Positions 1 to 9,562 of a stretch of 64,000 nt of DNA are shown in pieces. Positions within the stretch are counted from its first letter, which is position 1, and every line of letters starts with the position of its first letter. Source of the DNA: Streptomyces sp. R302 (lineage in GTDB: Bacteria; Actinomycetota; Actinomycetes; Streptomycetales; Streptomycetaceae); contig NZ_JABBGE010000004.1 in assembly GCF_012927245.1 (NCBI RefSeq), positions 186,001 to 250,000 on the forward strand, given 5' to 3'. The notes beneath the pieces are model-generated. The model was given only the letters and a program-made list of their open reading frames with translations, was not told where the DNA came from and did not search any database. The position numbers were made by a program, and so were the translations under genes.

Positions 1-1518
<1,518 letters not shown>

Positions 1519-1599
1519 GTCCCCCTCCTTCGGTCCTCAGTCATCCACGTGATGACCCCGCCGGAGCCGGTCGAACCCAGGAGGGGCAGGTTCAGAGCT

Positions 1600-2307
1600 T
1601 CATTTGAGGTTTCCGGGCGCCACGGCCAGGACACCGGGGTACGCCGACACCACCGTCGCGCTGCCCGGCGCGATCTCCGTGAAGCCCGCGTCCCTGACCA
1701 CCGGCAGGCCGCTCGCGGCGAGCGCGGGCCACTCCGCCTCCGGCGCCGTGCGCACGGCCAGCGGGAAGCCCGCCTCCCGCCAGGCGGCGCGGGCGTCGTC
1801 GTCCAGGGCCCACCACAGCAGCTGGGCGCCGTGCCCGGCCTGGGCCATCGCCTTGCCGGCCGACATGCCGAGCCCCGGGTTCATCCACAGCACCGCCGCG
1901 CCTTCCGGCACGGGTCCCGGCGCGGCCGGGTCGTCGAGGTCGGTGCCGGAGACCTGGAGCTTGGCCAGCTCCTTGGGCCAGCCGTCCAGGGGGACCGGCG
2001 GGAAGACGCGTACCTCCGCGGTCTCGCCGGTCACCGTGATGCCGGGCAGGGCCTCGGCGCGCCGCCACTCCGCGCCGCGGGCCCGCCGTACGACCTTGCG
2101 GATGCGGGCGTCCTCCCAGTCGGCGACGGCCGTCGCCCACTCGCCGTCGCCGAGCGACCGCTCGTCGGTGAGGAGCGAGAGCACGGCGCGGGCCGCGGTC
2201 TGCAGGGCGTCGGTGCGGGCCGGGGGCGCGTCGCGCTCGATCCGTACCACCAGGGGCAGGACGAACTGCGGCTTCTCGTCGCGGGGATCGGTGTCGTTGC
2301 TGCTCAC
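1600..2307 (-). CDS. Peptidyl-tRNA hydrolase, PTH2-like
   Basis: The 235-residue protein carries the Pth2 signature near residues 160-180 (NPGLGMSAGKAMAQAGHG), which matches the nucleotide-binding and catalytic region of archaeal/eukaryotic-type peptidyl-tRNA hydrolase. In that family the enzyme releases peptidyl moieties from drop-off tRNAs in the cytoplasm. The N-terminal ~110 residues are a streptomycete-type extension without a recognised motif. GTG at 2307 was chosen because an in-frame ATG farther upstream (2381) would overlap the divergent ABC gene start. The ribosome site is weak. The enzyme is probably additional to the canonical Pth; no second copy is visible in this window. Confidence 0.75.
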   Translation of the reverse strand: MSSNDTDPRDEKPQFVLPLVVRIERDAPPARTDALQTAARAVLSLLTDERSLGDGEWATAVADWEDARIRKVVRRARGAEWRRAEALPGITVTGETAEVRVFPPVPLDGWPKELAKLQVSGTDLDDPAAPGPVPEGAAVLWMNPGLGMSAGKAMAQAGHGAQLLWWALDDDARAAWREAGFPLAVRTAPEAEWPALAASGLPVVRDAGFTEIAPGSATVVSAYPGVLAVAPGNLK

Positions 2308-2380
2308 CCGGCAAGTCTGCCACCGGCCCCCGGGAGGCGGATCTTGCGGCCCGGTCCGGGGCCGGGCGAGGATCCCCTCC

Positions 2381-3718
2381 ATGAGCACGATCGTCGGAGC
2401 GCGGGAGCCGGTGCGGCTCACGGGGGTGGGGCGCCGGTACGGGCCGCGCGGCCCGTGGGTGCTGCGGGGCGTCGACGCGGAGCTGCCCGCCGGCCGGCTC
2501 GTCCGGGTCACCGGCGCGAACGGCACCGGCAAGTCGACGCTGCTGCGCCTGGTCGCCGGTGTCGACGCGCCCGCCGAGGGCCGGATCACCGGCCGCCCGG
2601 CCAGGACCGCGTACGTCCCCGAGCGCTTCCCGCCCGCCCTGCCGTTCACCGCCCTCGACTACCTGGTCCACCTGGGCCGCCTCCAGGGCCTGCGGACGGC
2701 CCCGGCCCGGGCCCGCGCGGGGGAGTGGCTGGCCCGCTTCGGCGCGGACGCGTACGCCGGGACCCCGCTGGCCGCCCTCTCCAAGGGCACCGCCCAGAAG
2801 GTGGCCGTCGCCCAGGCCCTGCTCGCGGACCCCGAACTCCTCGTCCTGGACGAGGCCTGGACCGGCCTCGACCCCGAGGCCCGCGCGGAACTCGACGCGG
2901 CGGTCCGCGAGCGCGTCGCGGCCGGCGCCACCGCCCTCTTCGTCGACCACGACCCCCGCCGCTTGGCGGGGGACCCCGACACGACCCTGACCGTCGCGGA
3001 GCGCCGCGTCCGCCCGGACCCGGGCCGCCTGGCGGGCGACCCCGGCGCGCCCCTGTCCGTCGCGGAGGGCCGCGTCTGCCCGGACCCGCGCCGCCTCGCG
3101 GGCGAACCCGACACGACCCCGACCGTCGTGGAGGGTCGCGACCAGCTGGACCCGGGCTGCTTGGTGGGCGACCCCGGTGCGCCCCTGTCCGTCGTGGAGG
3201 GCCGCGACCACCTGGACCCGCGCCGCTTGGTGGGCGAACCCGACACGACCCCGACCGTCGTGGAGGGTCGCGACCACCTGGACCCGCGCCGCTTGGTGGG
3301 CGAACCCGACACGACCCCGACCGTCGTGGAGGGTCGCGACCACCTGGACCCGGGCTGCCTGGTGGGCGACCCCGGTGCGCCCCTGTCCGTCGCGGAGGGC
3401 CGCGACCACCTGGGCCCGCGCCGCCTCGCGGGCGAACCCGACACGACCCCGACCGTCGTGGAGGGTCGCGACCACCCGCACCCGCCCGGCCACGCTCCCG
3501 GCCACGCCCCCGTTCGCGTCGTCGCCTCCGGTGCCCGTCCCCTGCCCGACCCCCTTCCCGGCGGCGCCACCAGGGCGCCGCGTGCGGCCGGCGGGTCTGT
3601 GGTGTTCCACGTCGCCGCGCCGCACTCCGACGACCTGCTGCGCGCCCTGCTCGCCGCCGCCTGGCACGTCCATCGCGTCGAACCCGACCGGGCCGGGGCG
3701 GAGGGGGAACGCCCATGA
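2381..3718 (+). CDS. ABC transporter ATP-binding protein with expanded tandem-repeat tail
   Basis: Residues 1-190 form a compact ABC ATPase: Walker A GANGTGKST, signature-like LSKGTAQK, Walker B LLVLDEAW, D-loop GLDPEA, and the switch histidine in FVDHDP. It would power the membrane subunit encoded immediately downstream; the stop codon overlaps that gene's ATG (ATGA). Straight after the switch histidine the protein enters eight tandem 22-residue repeats (residues 191-366), then a Pro/Ala-rich stretch and a ~45-residue tail (VVFHVAAPHSDDLLRALL) that resembles the normal C-terminus of small drug/antibiotic ABC ATPases. At 445 residues it is about 200 longer than expected. The cargo is not evident. 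Confidence 0.88.
   Translation: MSTIVGAREPVRLTGVGRRYGPRGPWVLRGVDAELPAGRLVRVTGANGTGKSTLLRLVAGVDAPAEGRITGRPARTAYVPERFPPALPFTALDYLVHLGRLQGLRTAPARARAGEWLARFGADAYAGTPLAALSKGTAQKVAVAQALLADPELLVLDEAWTGLDPEARAELDAAVRERVAAGATALFVDHDPRRLAGDPDTTLTVAERRVRPDPGRLAGDPGAPLSVAEGRVCPDPRRLAGEPDTTPTVVEGRDQLDPGCLVGDPGAPLSVVEGRDHLDPRRLVGEPDTTPTVVEGRDHLDPRRLVGEPDTTPTVVEGRDHLDPGCLVGDPGAPLSVAEGRDHLGPRRLAGEPDTTPTVVEGRDHPHPPGHAPGHAPVRVVASGARPLPDPLPGGATRAPRAAGGSVVFHVAAPHSDDLLRALLAAAWHVHRVEPDRAGAEGERP
2951..3478. repeat. Eight tandem 66-bp repeats within ABC ATPase gene
   Basis: There are exactly eight in-frame 66-bp units (22 codons). Two sub-types occur: type A contains DTTxTV and type B contains GAPLSV. The order is A-B-A-B-A-A-B-A. 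Units five (3215-3280) and six (3281-3346) are identical base for base, so the latest duplication is recent. The first unit coincides with the segment directly after the ATPase switch histidine, so the array seems to have grown from that native piece. Confidence 0.95.
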
Positions 3719-4557
3719 CGGCGCTGCTGCGGTACCACTCCGCCCTGTTCCTGCGCTCCCAGCGGTGGCTCGCTCCGCTGCTCCTGTACGCGGCGCTGGT
3801 CGCGGTCGGCGTCCGGCCCGGGGATCCCGTCCTCGGGTCGCTCGGGATCGCGGCGGCCGGGCTCGTGCCGGTCGCGGCCTGGTCGGTGCGGATCTGCCTG
3901 ACGCAGGAGGAGGCCGCCGCGCGGGCGGTGACCGCCGCGGCCGGCGGGCGGAACCGCGCGCACCTGGCCGCCCTGCTCACCGGCGCCGGGGGGCCCGTCC
4001 TCGTGGGCGCGGTCGCGGTCGGCGTGGTGACGGGCACGGGTGACCTCGCCGGGACGGGCGGAGCGGCCGCCCTGCTCGCCGGGCTGCCGGCCACCACCGC
4101 CTGCGCGCTCACCGGCGCGGCTGTCGGGGCGCTTGCCTCGCGGCCGTTCGTGAAGGCGCCGGGCTGGTCGGTGGCCGGGCTGCTGCTCGGCTCGCTGCTC
4201 GCCCTGGTGACCACCGGCTCGCCCGCGAAGCACGCGGTCACCGCCCTCGTCGCGTCCGCCGGAGCGCCGTGGGGGGCCTGCGCCGCCGCCGTCCTCCTCG
4301 CCGCCGCGACGGCGGCCGCGGCCGTGAGAGCCGCCGCGCCTGGAGTGAGGCGGAGTAGCCTCGGTGTCATGACCACGGAATCCGCCGCGTACTGCGCCCC
4401 CGAGCCCGCGCCCCGGCCGCCCAAGGCCGCCGAGGGGCCGTACGCGCGCTGCGTGCTGTGCCTGGAGCCGACCGAGTACGCGGAATCGGTCAAGGGGATC
4501 GTGCTGTGCCCGGTCTGCGAGTGGCAGGAGGCCCAGCGCACCGCCTGCTCCGGCTGA
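3715..4557 (+). CDS. ABC transporter membrane protein; frame runs on into a CxxC mini-protein
   Basis: Starts at an ATG overlapping the ATPase stop, so the pair is translationally coupled. About six hydrophobic segments are visible between residues 15 and 215 (for example LLLYAALVAVGV, LGSLGIAAAGLVPVAAWSV, LLLGSLLALV), as expected for a small ABC-2-like permease. No stop codon follows the last segment: the frame continues through RRSSLG into the 62-residue protein beginning at 4369. Either the permease is made as a 280-residue fusion, or the mini-protein is mostly made from its own start. Confidence 0.75.
   Translation: MTALLRYHSALFLRSQRWLAPLLLYAALVAVGVRPGDPVLGSLGIAAAGLVPVAAWSVRICLTQEEAAARAVTAAAGGRNRAHLAALLTGAGGPVLVGAVAVGVVTGTGDLAGTGGAAALLAGLPATTACALTGAAVGALASRPFVKAPGWSVAGLLLGSLLALVTTGSPAKHAVTALVASAGAPWGACAAAVLLAAATAAAAVRAAAPGVRRSSLGVMTTESAAYCAPEPAPRPPKAAEGPYARCVLCLEPTEYAESVKGIVLCPVCEWQEAQRTACSG
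4369..4557 (+). CDS. Small CxxC...CxxC putative zinc-ribbon protein
   Basis: A 62-residue product with two cysteine pairs, CVLC and CPVC, 20 residues apart, typical of a single zinc ribbon. An independent start at ATG 4369 is supported by TAGCCT, a good streptomycete -10 element, placed seven bases before the ATG, the usual geometry of a leaderless transcript. It lies in frame with, and uninterrupted from, the upstream permease. Function is unknown. Confidence 0.55.
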   Translation: MTTESAAYCAPEPAPRPPKAAEGPYARCVLCLEPTEYAESVKGIVLCPVCEWQEAQRTACSG

Positions 4558-4569
4558 GGCACCGCCCCG

Positions 4570-5466
4570 TCAGCCTTCCCGCATCAGCTCCGACACCTTC
4601 ACGAAGCGGTAGCCGCGTGCCCGGAGTTCGGGGACCACGCGGCGCATGGCCCGCTCGGTGGCCGGGGCGGCGCTGCGGGTGCAGTGCAGGACGACCACGG
4701 AGCCCGGGCGGACGCCGGAGAGGACCTGCTCGGCCACCGCGTCGGGGTCCTTCGCGAAGGCGTCGCCGCCGACCACGTCCCACTGCACGGCGGTGACCCG
4801 GGCGGGGGCGAGGGCGTGCAGCGCGGCGTCGTCGTAGCAGCCGCCGGGGAAGCGGAAGTACGGCACGACGTTGACGGCCCCGGCGTTCCGGAAGGAGTCG
4901 AAGGCGCGCTTCACGTCGGCCGCCATGTCCGGCTCGGCGACCGCCGGCAGGCCGTAGCAGGGCTCGGCGAAGGCGTAGTGGCTGTAGGAGTGGTTGGCGA
5001 TCTCGAAGCGGGGGTCGGTGCCGATCGAGCGGGCCTGGTCGGGGTACTCCTCCGCCCAGCGGCCCGTCATGAAGATCGTGGCGTCCACCTTCAGGCGGCG
5101 CAGCGTGGCGATGAGCTCCGGGTTGTCGAAGCGTTCGCCGCGCGCCGCCCGTGGGCCCTGGTCGGCGGTCATGTCGGCGTCGAAGGTGAGCGCGACGACC
5201 TTCTCGGCGCTCCGGCCGGTCCGCCGTTCGTACACGGGGGTACGGCCCTGGGGGCCGGCCGCCAGGGTGGGCGGCGCGGCGGGCCGCGCGGCGGGCGAGG
5301 GCTTCGCGGCGGGTGCGGGCTTCGCGCCCGGCGCGGCGGTCGGCTTCGTGGGGGAGGCGGCCGCGGTCGTCGGACCCGCCGCGGGGGTGTCGGCGCCCCC
5401 GCCGCAGCCGACCAGAACGGCGCCCAGCACACCGAGCGCCGCCACTTTACGTACAGAAATGGTCAC
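4570..5466 (-). CDS. Polysaccharide deacetylase-family lipoprotein
   Basis: Starts at GTG 5466. The N-terminus is a lipoprotein signal with lipobox LVGC near residue 20, followed by a ~60-residue Ala/Pro linker. The NodB/CE4 homology domain follows: motif 1 TFDAD, motif 2 ANHSYSHY (metal-binding His pair), motif 3 FRFPGGCYDD, motif 4 WDVVGGDAF and motif 5 VLHC. These motifs place it among metal-dependent deacetylases acting on peptidoglycan or other cell-surface polysaccharides outside the membrane. The substrate cannot be read from sequence. It faces the ABC operon and ends 12 bases from it. Confidence 0.85.
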   Translation of the reverse strand: MTISVRKVAALGVLGAVLVGCGGGADTPAAGPTTAAASPTKPTAAPGAKPAPAAKPSPAARPAAPPTLAAGPQGRTPVYERRTGRSAEKVVALTFDADMTADQGPRAARGERFDNPELIATLRRLKVDATIFMTGRWAEEYPDQARSIGTDPRFEIANHSYSHYAFAEPCYGLPAVAEPDMAADVKRAFDSFRNAGAVNVVPYFRFPGGCYDDAALHALAPARVTAVQWDVVGGDAFAKDPDAVAEQVLSGVRPGSVVVLHCTRSAAPATERAMRRVVPELRARGYRFVKVSELMREG

Positions 5467-5537
5467 GAACGGAAGCTATCCGATCGGACTCGGAGGTCCG
5501 TCGTCACACCCCCGGAAGGGCGCCCTCCCGTCACCCG

Positions 5538-6449
5538 TCAGGTCGCGAGCAGGCGCCTCCGGCACCCCGCCACGTCGAAGCCGGCCCGCGGATAGCGCGG
5601 GTCCAGCGCCTCCAGGTGCTCCAGGAGCAGCGTGCTCACCGCCCAGTTCCGGTACCACTTCCGGTCCGCCGGGACCACGTACCAGGGAGCCTCCGGCGAC
5701 GAGCAGCGCTCCAGGGCCAGCTCGTACGCCTCCTGGTAGGCGGGCCAGCGGGTCCGCTCCTCGATGTCGGCCGGGTCGAACTTCCAGTGCTTCTCCGGGT
5801 TGTCCAGGCGCTCCAGGAGCCGCGCGCGCTGCTCCTCGTACGAGAGGTGCAGGAAGACCTTCACGAGCGTCACCCCGTCCTCGGCGAGCGCCCGCTCGAA
5901 GCGGTCGATCTCCTCGTAGCGCCGCTCCACCTCCGCGCGCGGGACCAGTTCCCTGACCCGGGCGATGAGCACGTCCTCGTAGTGGGAGCGGTCGAAGATG
6001 CCGATCTCGCCGGGCCGCGGCAGCGCCCGGGTGACCCGCCACAGGAACGGGTGGGCGCGCTCCTCCTCGGTGGGCGCCTTGAAGGCCCGGATCCGGCAGC
6101 CGGACGGGTTGAAGTGGCCGATGACGTGCTTGACCGTGCCGCCCTTGCCGCTGGTGTCCATGCCCTGGAGGACCAGCAGCAGCCGCCTTCGGTCGCCCGC
6201 CGTGCTCGCCGCGTACAGCCGCTCCTGGAGCGCGGCGAGCCGCGGCGCGAGGAGCGCGGTGGCGGCGCGCCCGGCCGTCTTGCCGCCCGGGCCGTCCTCG
6301 CCGCCCGGGCCGCCGGGGGTGGCCCGGGTGTCGTACGCGGAGAGGTCCACGCGCTCGCCCGGCGGAAGCCGCAGCGCCGCGCTCAGGGGTACGGCCCGGC
6401 CCCCGTCACCGTCCGGTCCGTGCCGGGTCCCGCCGCGCTCCTCCGCCAC
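5538..6449 (-). CDS. Polyphosphate kinase 2 family protein
   Basis: 303 residues from GTG 6449, which follows a GGAAGGAAGGGA purine run. The PPK2 fold shows a Walker A-like loop GMDTSGKGG, the lid region with FKAPTEEERAHPFLWR, a Walker B FDRSHYEDVL and the C-terminal WYVVPADRKWYRNWAV. PPK2 enzymes use polyphosphate to phosphorylate nucleoside mono- or diphosphates in the cytoplasm. Class assignment (I to III) is not possible by eye, although the single-domain length favours class I or III. It lies 32 bases downstream of the PhoX-like phosphatase gene, a plausible phosphate-metabolism pair. Confidence 0.88.
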   Translation of the reverse strand: MAEERGGTRHGPDGDGGRAVPLSAALRLPPGERVDLSAYDTRATPGGPGGEDGPGGKTAGRAATALLAPRLAALQERLYAASTAGDRRRLLLVLQGMDTSGKGGTVKHVIGHFNPSGCRIRAFKAPTEEERAHPFLWRVTRALPRPGEIGIFDRSHYEDVLIARVRELVPRAEVERRYEEIDRFERALAEDGVTLVKVFLHLSYEEQRARLLERLDNPEKHWKFDPADIEERTRWPAYQEAYELALERCSSPEAPWYVVPADRKWYRNWAVSTLLLEHLEALDPRYPRAGFDVAGCRRRLLAT

Positions 6450-6481
6450 CGTGCGTCCCTTCCTTCCCGCCGCGCCCGGGG

Positions 6482-7846
6482 TCAGCGCCACGGGCCGGTG
6501 ACGGCGAACGTGGTGCCGGGGTCGTAGCAGTTCACGTACATCGTCGAGCAGTCCGGGGAGAAGGTGACGCCCGCGAACTCGCCCCACTCGGGGGCGCCCG
6601 GCCCGCCCACGTCCTGCCGGTTCCGCGCCACCGGGTACACCTTGCCCCGCCGGTCCACGCCGAAGACGTGCTGCGCCCCGCCGCCGTCCTCGCAGACCAT
6701 CAGGCCGCCGGCGGGCGCCAGGCAGATGTTGTCGGGGGACTCGCCGGGGAGACGGACGTCGGTGTCGGGGCCGAAGACGACGGCCAGGGTCAGGCACCGG
6801 GCGGCCGGCTCGTACTTCCACACCTGCCCGAAGTGGGTGGCGCCGGAGCCGTCGGAGGCGCGGGCGAAGGAGGAGACGAAGTGGACGGCGCGGCCGCCCC
6901 AGTAGCAGCCCTCCAGCTTCTGCGCGTGGGTGATGCCGCCGCGCCCGAAGTCCTGGAAGCGGATGGGCGTCGCGCTCGCCTGCGGGTCCGGCACCGGCAC
7001 CCACTCCACGGCCTCGAAGACCGTCCCCGCCTCCCGCACCACGGACAGGTCGGGGACGCCGGGCACCCGCAGGGCCTCCAGGGTGCCGCCCGCGCGCAGC
7101 GAGCCGGGCCCGCCGTGCGGGCGGTCGGGCAGGAAGCGGTAGAAGAGGCCGAAGGGGTGCTCGAAGGCGTCCTCCGTCTCGTAGACGATCCCGGTGCGCG
7201 GGTCGACGGCGACGGCCTCGTGGGCGAAGCGGCCGAGGGCGGTGAGCGGGACGGCGCCGCTGCGGCGCGGGTCGGCCGGGTCGACCTCGAAGACGAAGCC
7301 GTGGTCCTTCTCGTACCCCCTCGTCCCGGCCTTGTCCTCGGTCTCCTCGCAGGTCAGCCAGGTGCCCCAGGGGGTGGGGCCGCCCGCGCAGTTGACGGCG
7401 GTGCCGGCGATGCCGACGCGCTCGCCGCGGACCCCGCCGTGCGCGTCGAGGTCGAGGACGGTGCAGCCGCCCTTGCCGCCCCGGTCGTAGACCAGTCCGG
7501 GGGCGAGTGGGACGGGACGGAGGGCGGAGGGGCGGTTCTCGTGGTTGCGGACGAGCCGGACGCCGCCGCGCGGCCCCGCGAAGGCGCCCATGCCGTCGCA
7601 GTGGCCGGGAACCGCCCCCTCGCCGGAGCGGAGCGGCTCGCCCTCGCGGGAGAGGACCCGGTAGGAGAAGCCGGCCGGGAGGTCGAGCAGGCCGGCCGGG
7701 TCGGGGAGGAGCGGGCCGTGGCCGCCGCCGCGTGGTGCCGCGGCGGCGGGGGTGCCGGTGAAGAGGTCGGCCAGGGCGCCGGTGAAGGCGATCCCGGCGA
7801 CGGAGGCGCCGGTGCCGGCCAGGATCTGACGTCGCGTCACTGCCAT
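6482..7846 (-). CDS. PhoX-like (DUF839) Tat-exported phosphatase
   Basis: 454 residues from ATG 7846, preceded by GGAAGG. The N-terminus TRRQILAGTGASVAG is a twin-arginine signal followed by an AxA-type cleavage region. The mature part has PhoX/DUF839 features: LVRNHENR, NCAGGPTPWGTWLTCEE, GRFAHEAVAVDP, KLEGCYWGG and the late SPDNICLAPAGGLMVCED. In PhoX these regions bind Ca and Fe and hydrolyse phosphomonoesters outside the cell. An upstream in-frame ATG would add ~28 residues ahead of the Tat motif and was rejected. Confidence 0.87.
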   Translation of the reverse strand: MAVTRRQILAGTGASVAGIAFTGALADLFTGTPAAAAPRGGGHGPLLPDPAGLLDLPAGFSYRVLSREGEPLRSGEGAVPGHCDGMGAFAGPRGGVRLVRNHENRPSALRPVPLAPGLVYDRGGKGGCTVLDLDAHGGVRGERVGIAGTAVNCAGGPTPWGTWLTCEETEDKAGTRGYEKDHGFVFEVDPADPRRSGAVPLTALGRFAHEAVAVDPRTGIVYETEDAFEHPFGLFYRFLPDRPHGGPGSLRAGGTLEALRVPGVPDLSVVREAGTVFEAVEWVPVPDPQASATPIRFQDFGRGGITHAQKLEGCYWGGRAVHFVSSFARASDGSGATHFGQVWKYEPAARCLTLAVVFGPDTDVRLPGESPDNICLAPAGGLMVCEDGGGAQHVFGVDRRGKVYPVARNRQDVGGPGAPEWGEFAGVTFSPDCSTMYVNCYDPGTTFAVTGPWR

Positions 7847-7981
7847 GAGGGGGGCCTTCCCGCCGAAACAGGTGTGGACCCGCTTCATGTACCACGCAGC
7901 GGTGTGCGTGATGCCATGACGCGGGTCCACGGCGCCTCGGATGGCGCAAAGACGACCCTGTGGCCCCGGGGTGACGGGACC

Positions 7982-8407
7982 TCAGACCAGCTCGGCCTTC
8001 AGCGTGATCGTCGTGCCGGCGAGAGCCTGGCTGACCGGGCAGTTCTTCTTGCCCTCCTCGGCGGCCGCCTGGAACTGCTCGGCGTCCAGGCCCGGGACCT
8101 CGCCGCGCACGGTGATGTGGACGCTGGTGATGCCCTCGCCCGGCTGGAAGGTGACGTCCGTCCTGGTCTCCAGACGGGTGGGCGGGGTGCCCGCCTTGTC
8201 CAGGACGTTCGAGAAGGCCATCGAGTAGCAGGAGGACTGCGCGGCGGCGATCAGCTCCTCGGGACTGGTCTTGCCGTTCGGCTCCTCGGTGCGGGCCGGC
8301 CAGGAGACGTCGTACGAACCGAGGCCGGAGGAGTCGAAGGTGACGACGCCGGAGCCCTTGAAGAGGTTGCCCTGCCAGACGGTGTGGGCGTGACGGACGG
8401 AGGCCAT
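7982..8407 (-). CDS. OsmC family peroxiredoxin
   Basis: 141 residues from ATG 8407 with a GGAAGGGA ribosome site. The two catalytic cysteines of OsmC/Ohr proteins are present: AAQSSCYSMA near residue 60 and KKNCPVSQAL near residue 124, each in the family context. These enzymes reduce organic hydroperoxides in the cytoplasm. The C-terminal arrangement matches OsmC rather than Ohr. A short dyad, CTATCGGATAG, lies just upstream of the ribosome site and may belong to its promoter. Confidence 0.9.
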   Translation of the reverse strand: MASVRHAHTVWQGNLFKGSGVVTFDSSGLGSYDVSWPARTEEPNGKTSPEELIAAAQSSCYSMAFSNVLDKAGTPPTRLETRTDVTFQPGEGITSVHITVRGEVPGLDAEQFQAAAEEGKKNCPVSQALAGTTITLKAELV

Positions 8408-8440
8408 GATGGATCCCTTCCTATCGGATAGGGCCCCAAC

Positions 8441-9526
8441 CTACTGCGCCACGAGCCCCTTCGCGTCCCTCGCCAGTGCGGTGAGCCGGGAGATGGCGCG
8501 GAAGTACTTCTTCTTGTAGCCGCCGTTCAGCATCTCGTCACTGAACAGCCGGTCGAAGGGGAGGCCGGAGGCGAGCACCGGTATCTCGCGGTCGTAGAGG
8601 CGGTCGGCGAGGACGACGAGCCGCAGCGCGGTCGACTGGTCGGGGATCGGGCCGACGTCGGTGAGGCAGACCGCCGTCAGGTCGTCGGTGAGGGCTCCGT
8701 ACCGGCTCGGGTGAACCCTGGCCAGGTGTTCGAGCAGGTGCGGGAAGTCGTCGAGGGAGGCGCCCGGGGTCCGGTACGCGGTCTCCGTGACGACCTGGTC
8801 GGAGTGGGGCGCGGGGGCCTCGGGCAGGCCCCGGTGGCGGTAGTCCTCGCCGTCGATCCGCAGCGGCCTGAAGTGCGCGGAGAGGCCCTGGATCTCGCGG
8901 AGGAAGTCGGCGGCGGCGAAGCGGCCCTCGCCGAGCTTGCCCGGGAGCGTGTTGGAGGTGGCGGCGAGCGCCACGCCGGCCTCGACCAGCTTGCCGAGGA
9001 GGCTGGAGACGAGGACGGTGTCGCCCGGGTCGTCCAGCTCGAACTCGTCGATGCACAGGAGGCGGTGCCCGCTCAGCGTCTGCACCGTCTTCTGGAAGCC
9101 GAGCGCGCCGACCAGGTTCGTCAGCTCCACGAAGGTGCCGAAGGCCTTCAGCGAGGGCTCGGCGGGGGTGGCGTGCCAGAGGGAGGCGAGCAGGTGGGTC
9201 TTGCCGACGCCGTAGCCGCCGTCGAGGTAGACGCCGCGCGGGCCGGCCGGGGCGGCGGGCTTGCGGGCGAACCAGCGGCGGCGGCCCGCGCCGGTCGCGT
9301 GCGCCCCGCCGAGGGTCTCGGCGAAGCCGGAGAGCGCCTTGACGGCCTCGCACTGGCTCGGCTGGTTCGGGTCCGGGAGGTAGGTGTCGAAGCGCACCGA
9401 ATCGAAGCGCGGCGGCGGGACCATCTCCGCGACCAGCCGGTCTGCGGGGACGTGGGGCTCTCGGGAGCACAGCGAGAGCGGGGTCGCCGCTGCGGGGGCG
9501 GCTTCGTTCAGGGCACGGGTCGACAC
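8441..9526 (-). CDS. zapE: Cell division protein ZapE (AFG1-like AAA ATPase)
   Basis: 361 residues from GTG 9526. Walker A DGGYGVGKTHLLASL and Walker B LLCIDEFEL are intact, with sensor ATSNTLPGKLGEG and the ZapE/AFG1 tail GGYKKKYFRAISRL. In Gram-negatives ZapE acts at the Z-ring; in actinomycetes the role is inferred only from homology. It is divergent from the reductase gene at 9563, sharing a ~36-base promoter gap. Confidence 0.88.
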   Translation of the reverse strand: MSTRALNEAAPAAATPLSLCSREPHVPADRLVAEMVPPPRFDSVRFDTYLPDPNQPSQCEAVKALSGFAETLGGAHATGAGRRRWFARKPAAPAGPRGVYLDGGYGVGKTHLLASLWHATPAEPSLKAFGTFVELTNLVGALGFQKTVQTLSGHRLLCIDEFELDDPGDTVLVSSLLGKLVEAGVALAATSNTLPGKLGEGRFAAADFLREIQGLSAHFRPLRIDGEDYRHRGLPEAPAPHSDQVVTETAYRTPGASLDDFPHLLEHLARVHPSRYGALTDDLTAVCLTDVGPIPDQSTALRLVVLADRLYDREIPVLASGLPFDRLFSDEMLNGGYKKKYFRAISRLTALARDAKGLVAQ

Positions 9527-9562
9527 AGTTCTCCACTGTAAGCGCCGTGTCAGACTGCGAGA

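Noticed and set aside
2951..3478. CRISPR-like array
   Set aside because: Units are contiguous 66-bp coding repeats without spacers and with divergence by sub-type; the 21-bp array at 16220 is likewise coding.
1592..4562. Long antisense frames opposite the 66-bp repeat array
   Set aside because: They are mirror translations of the repeat with no domain, start signal or family.
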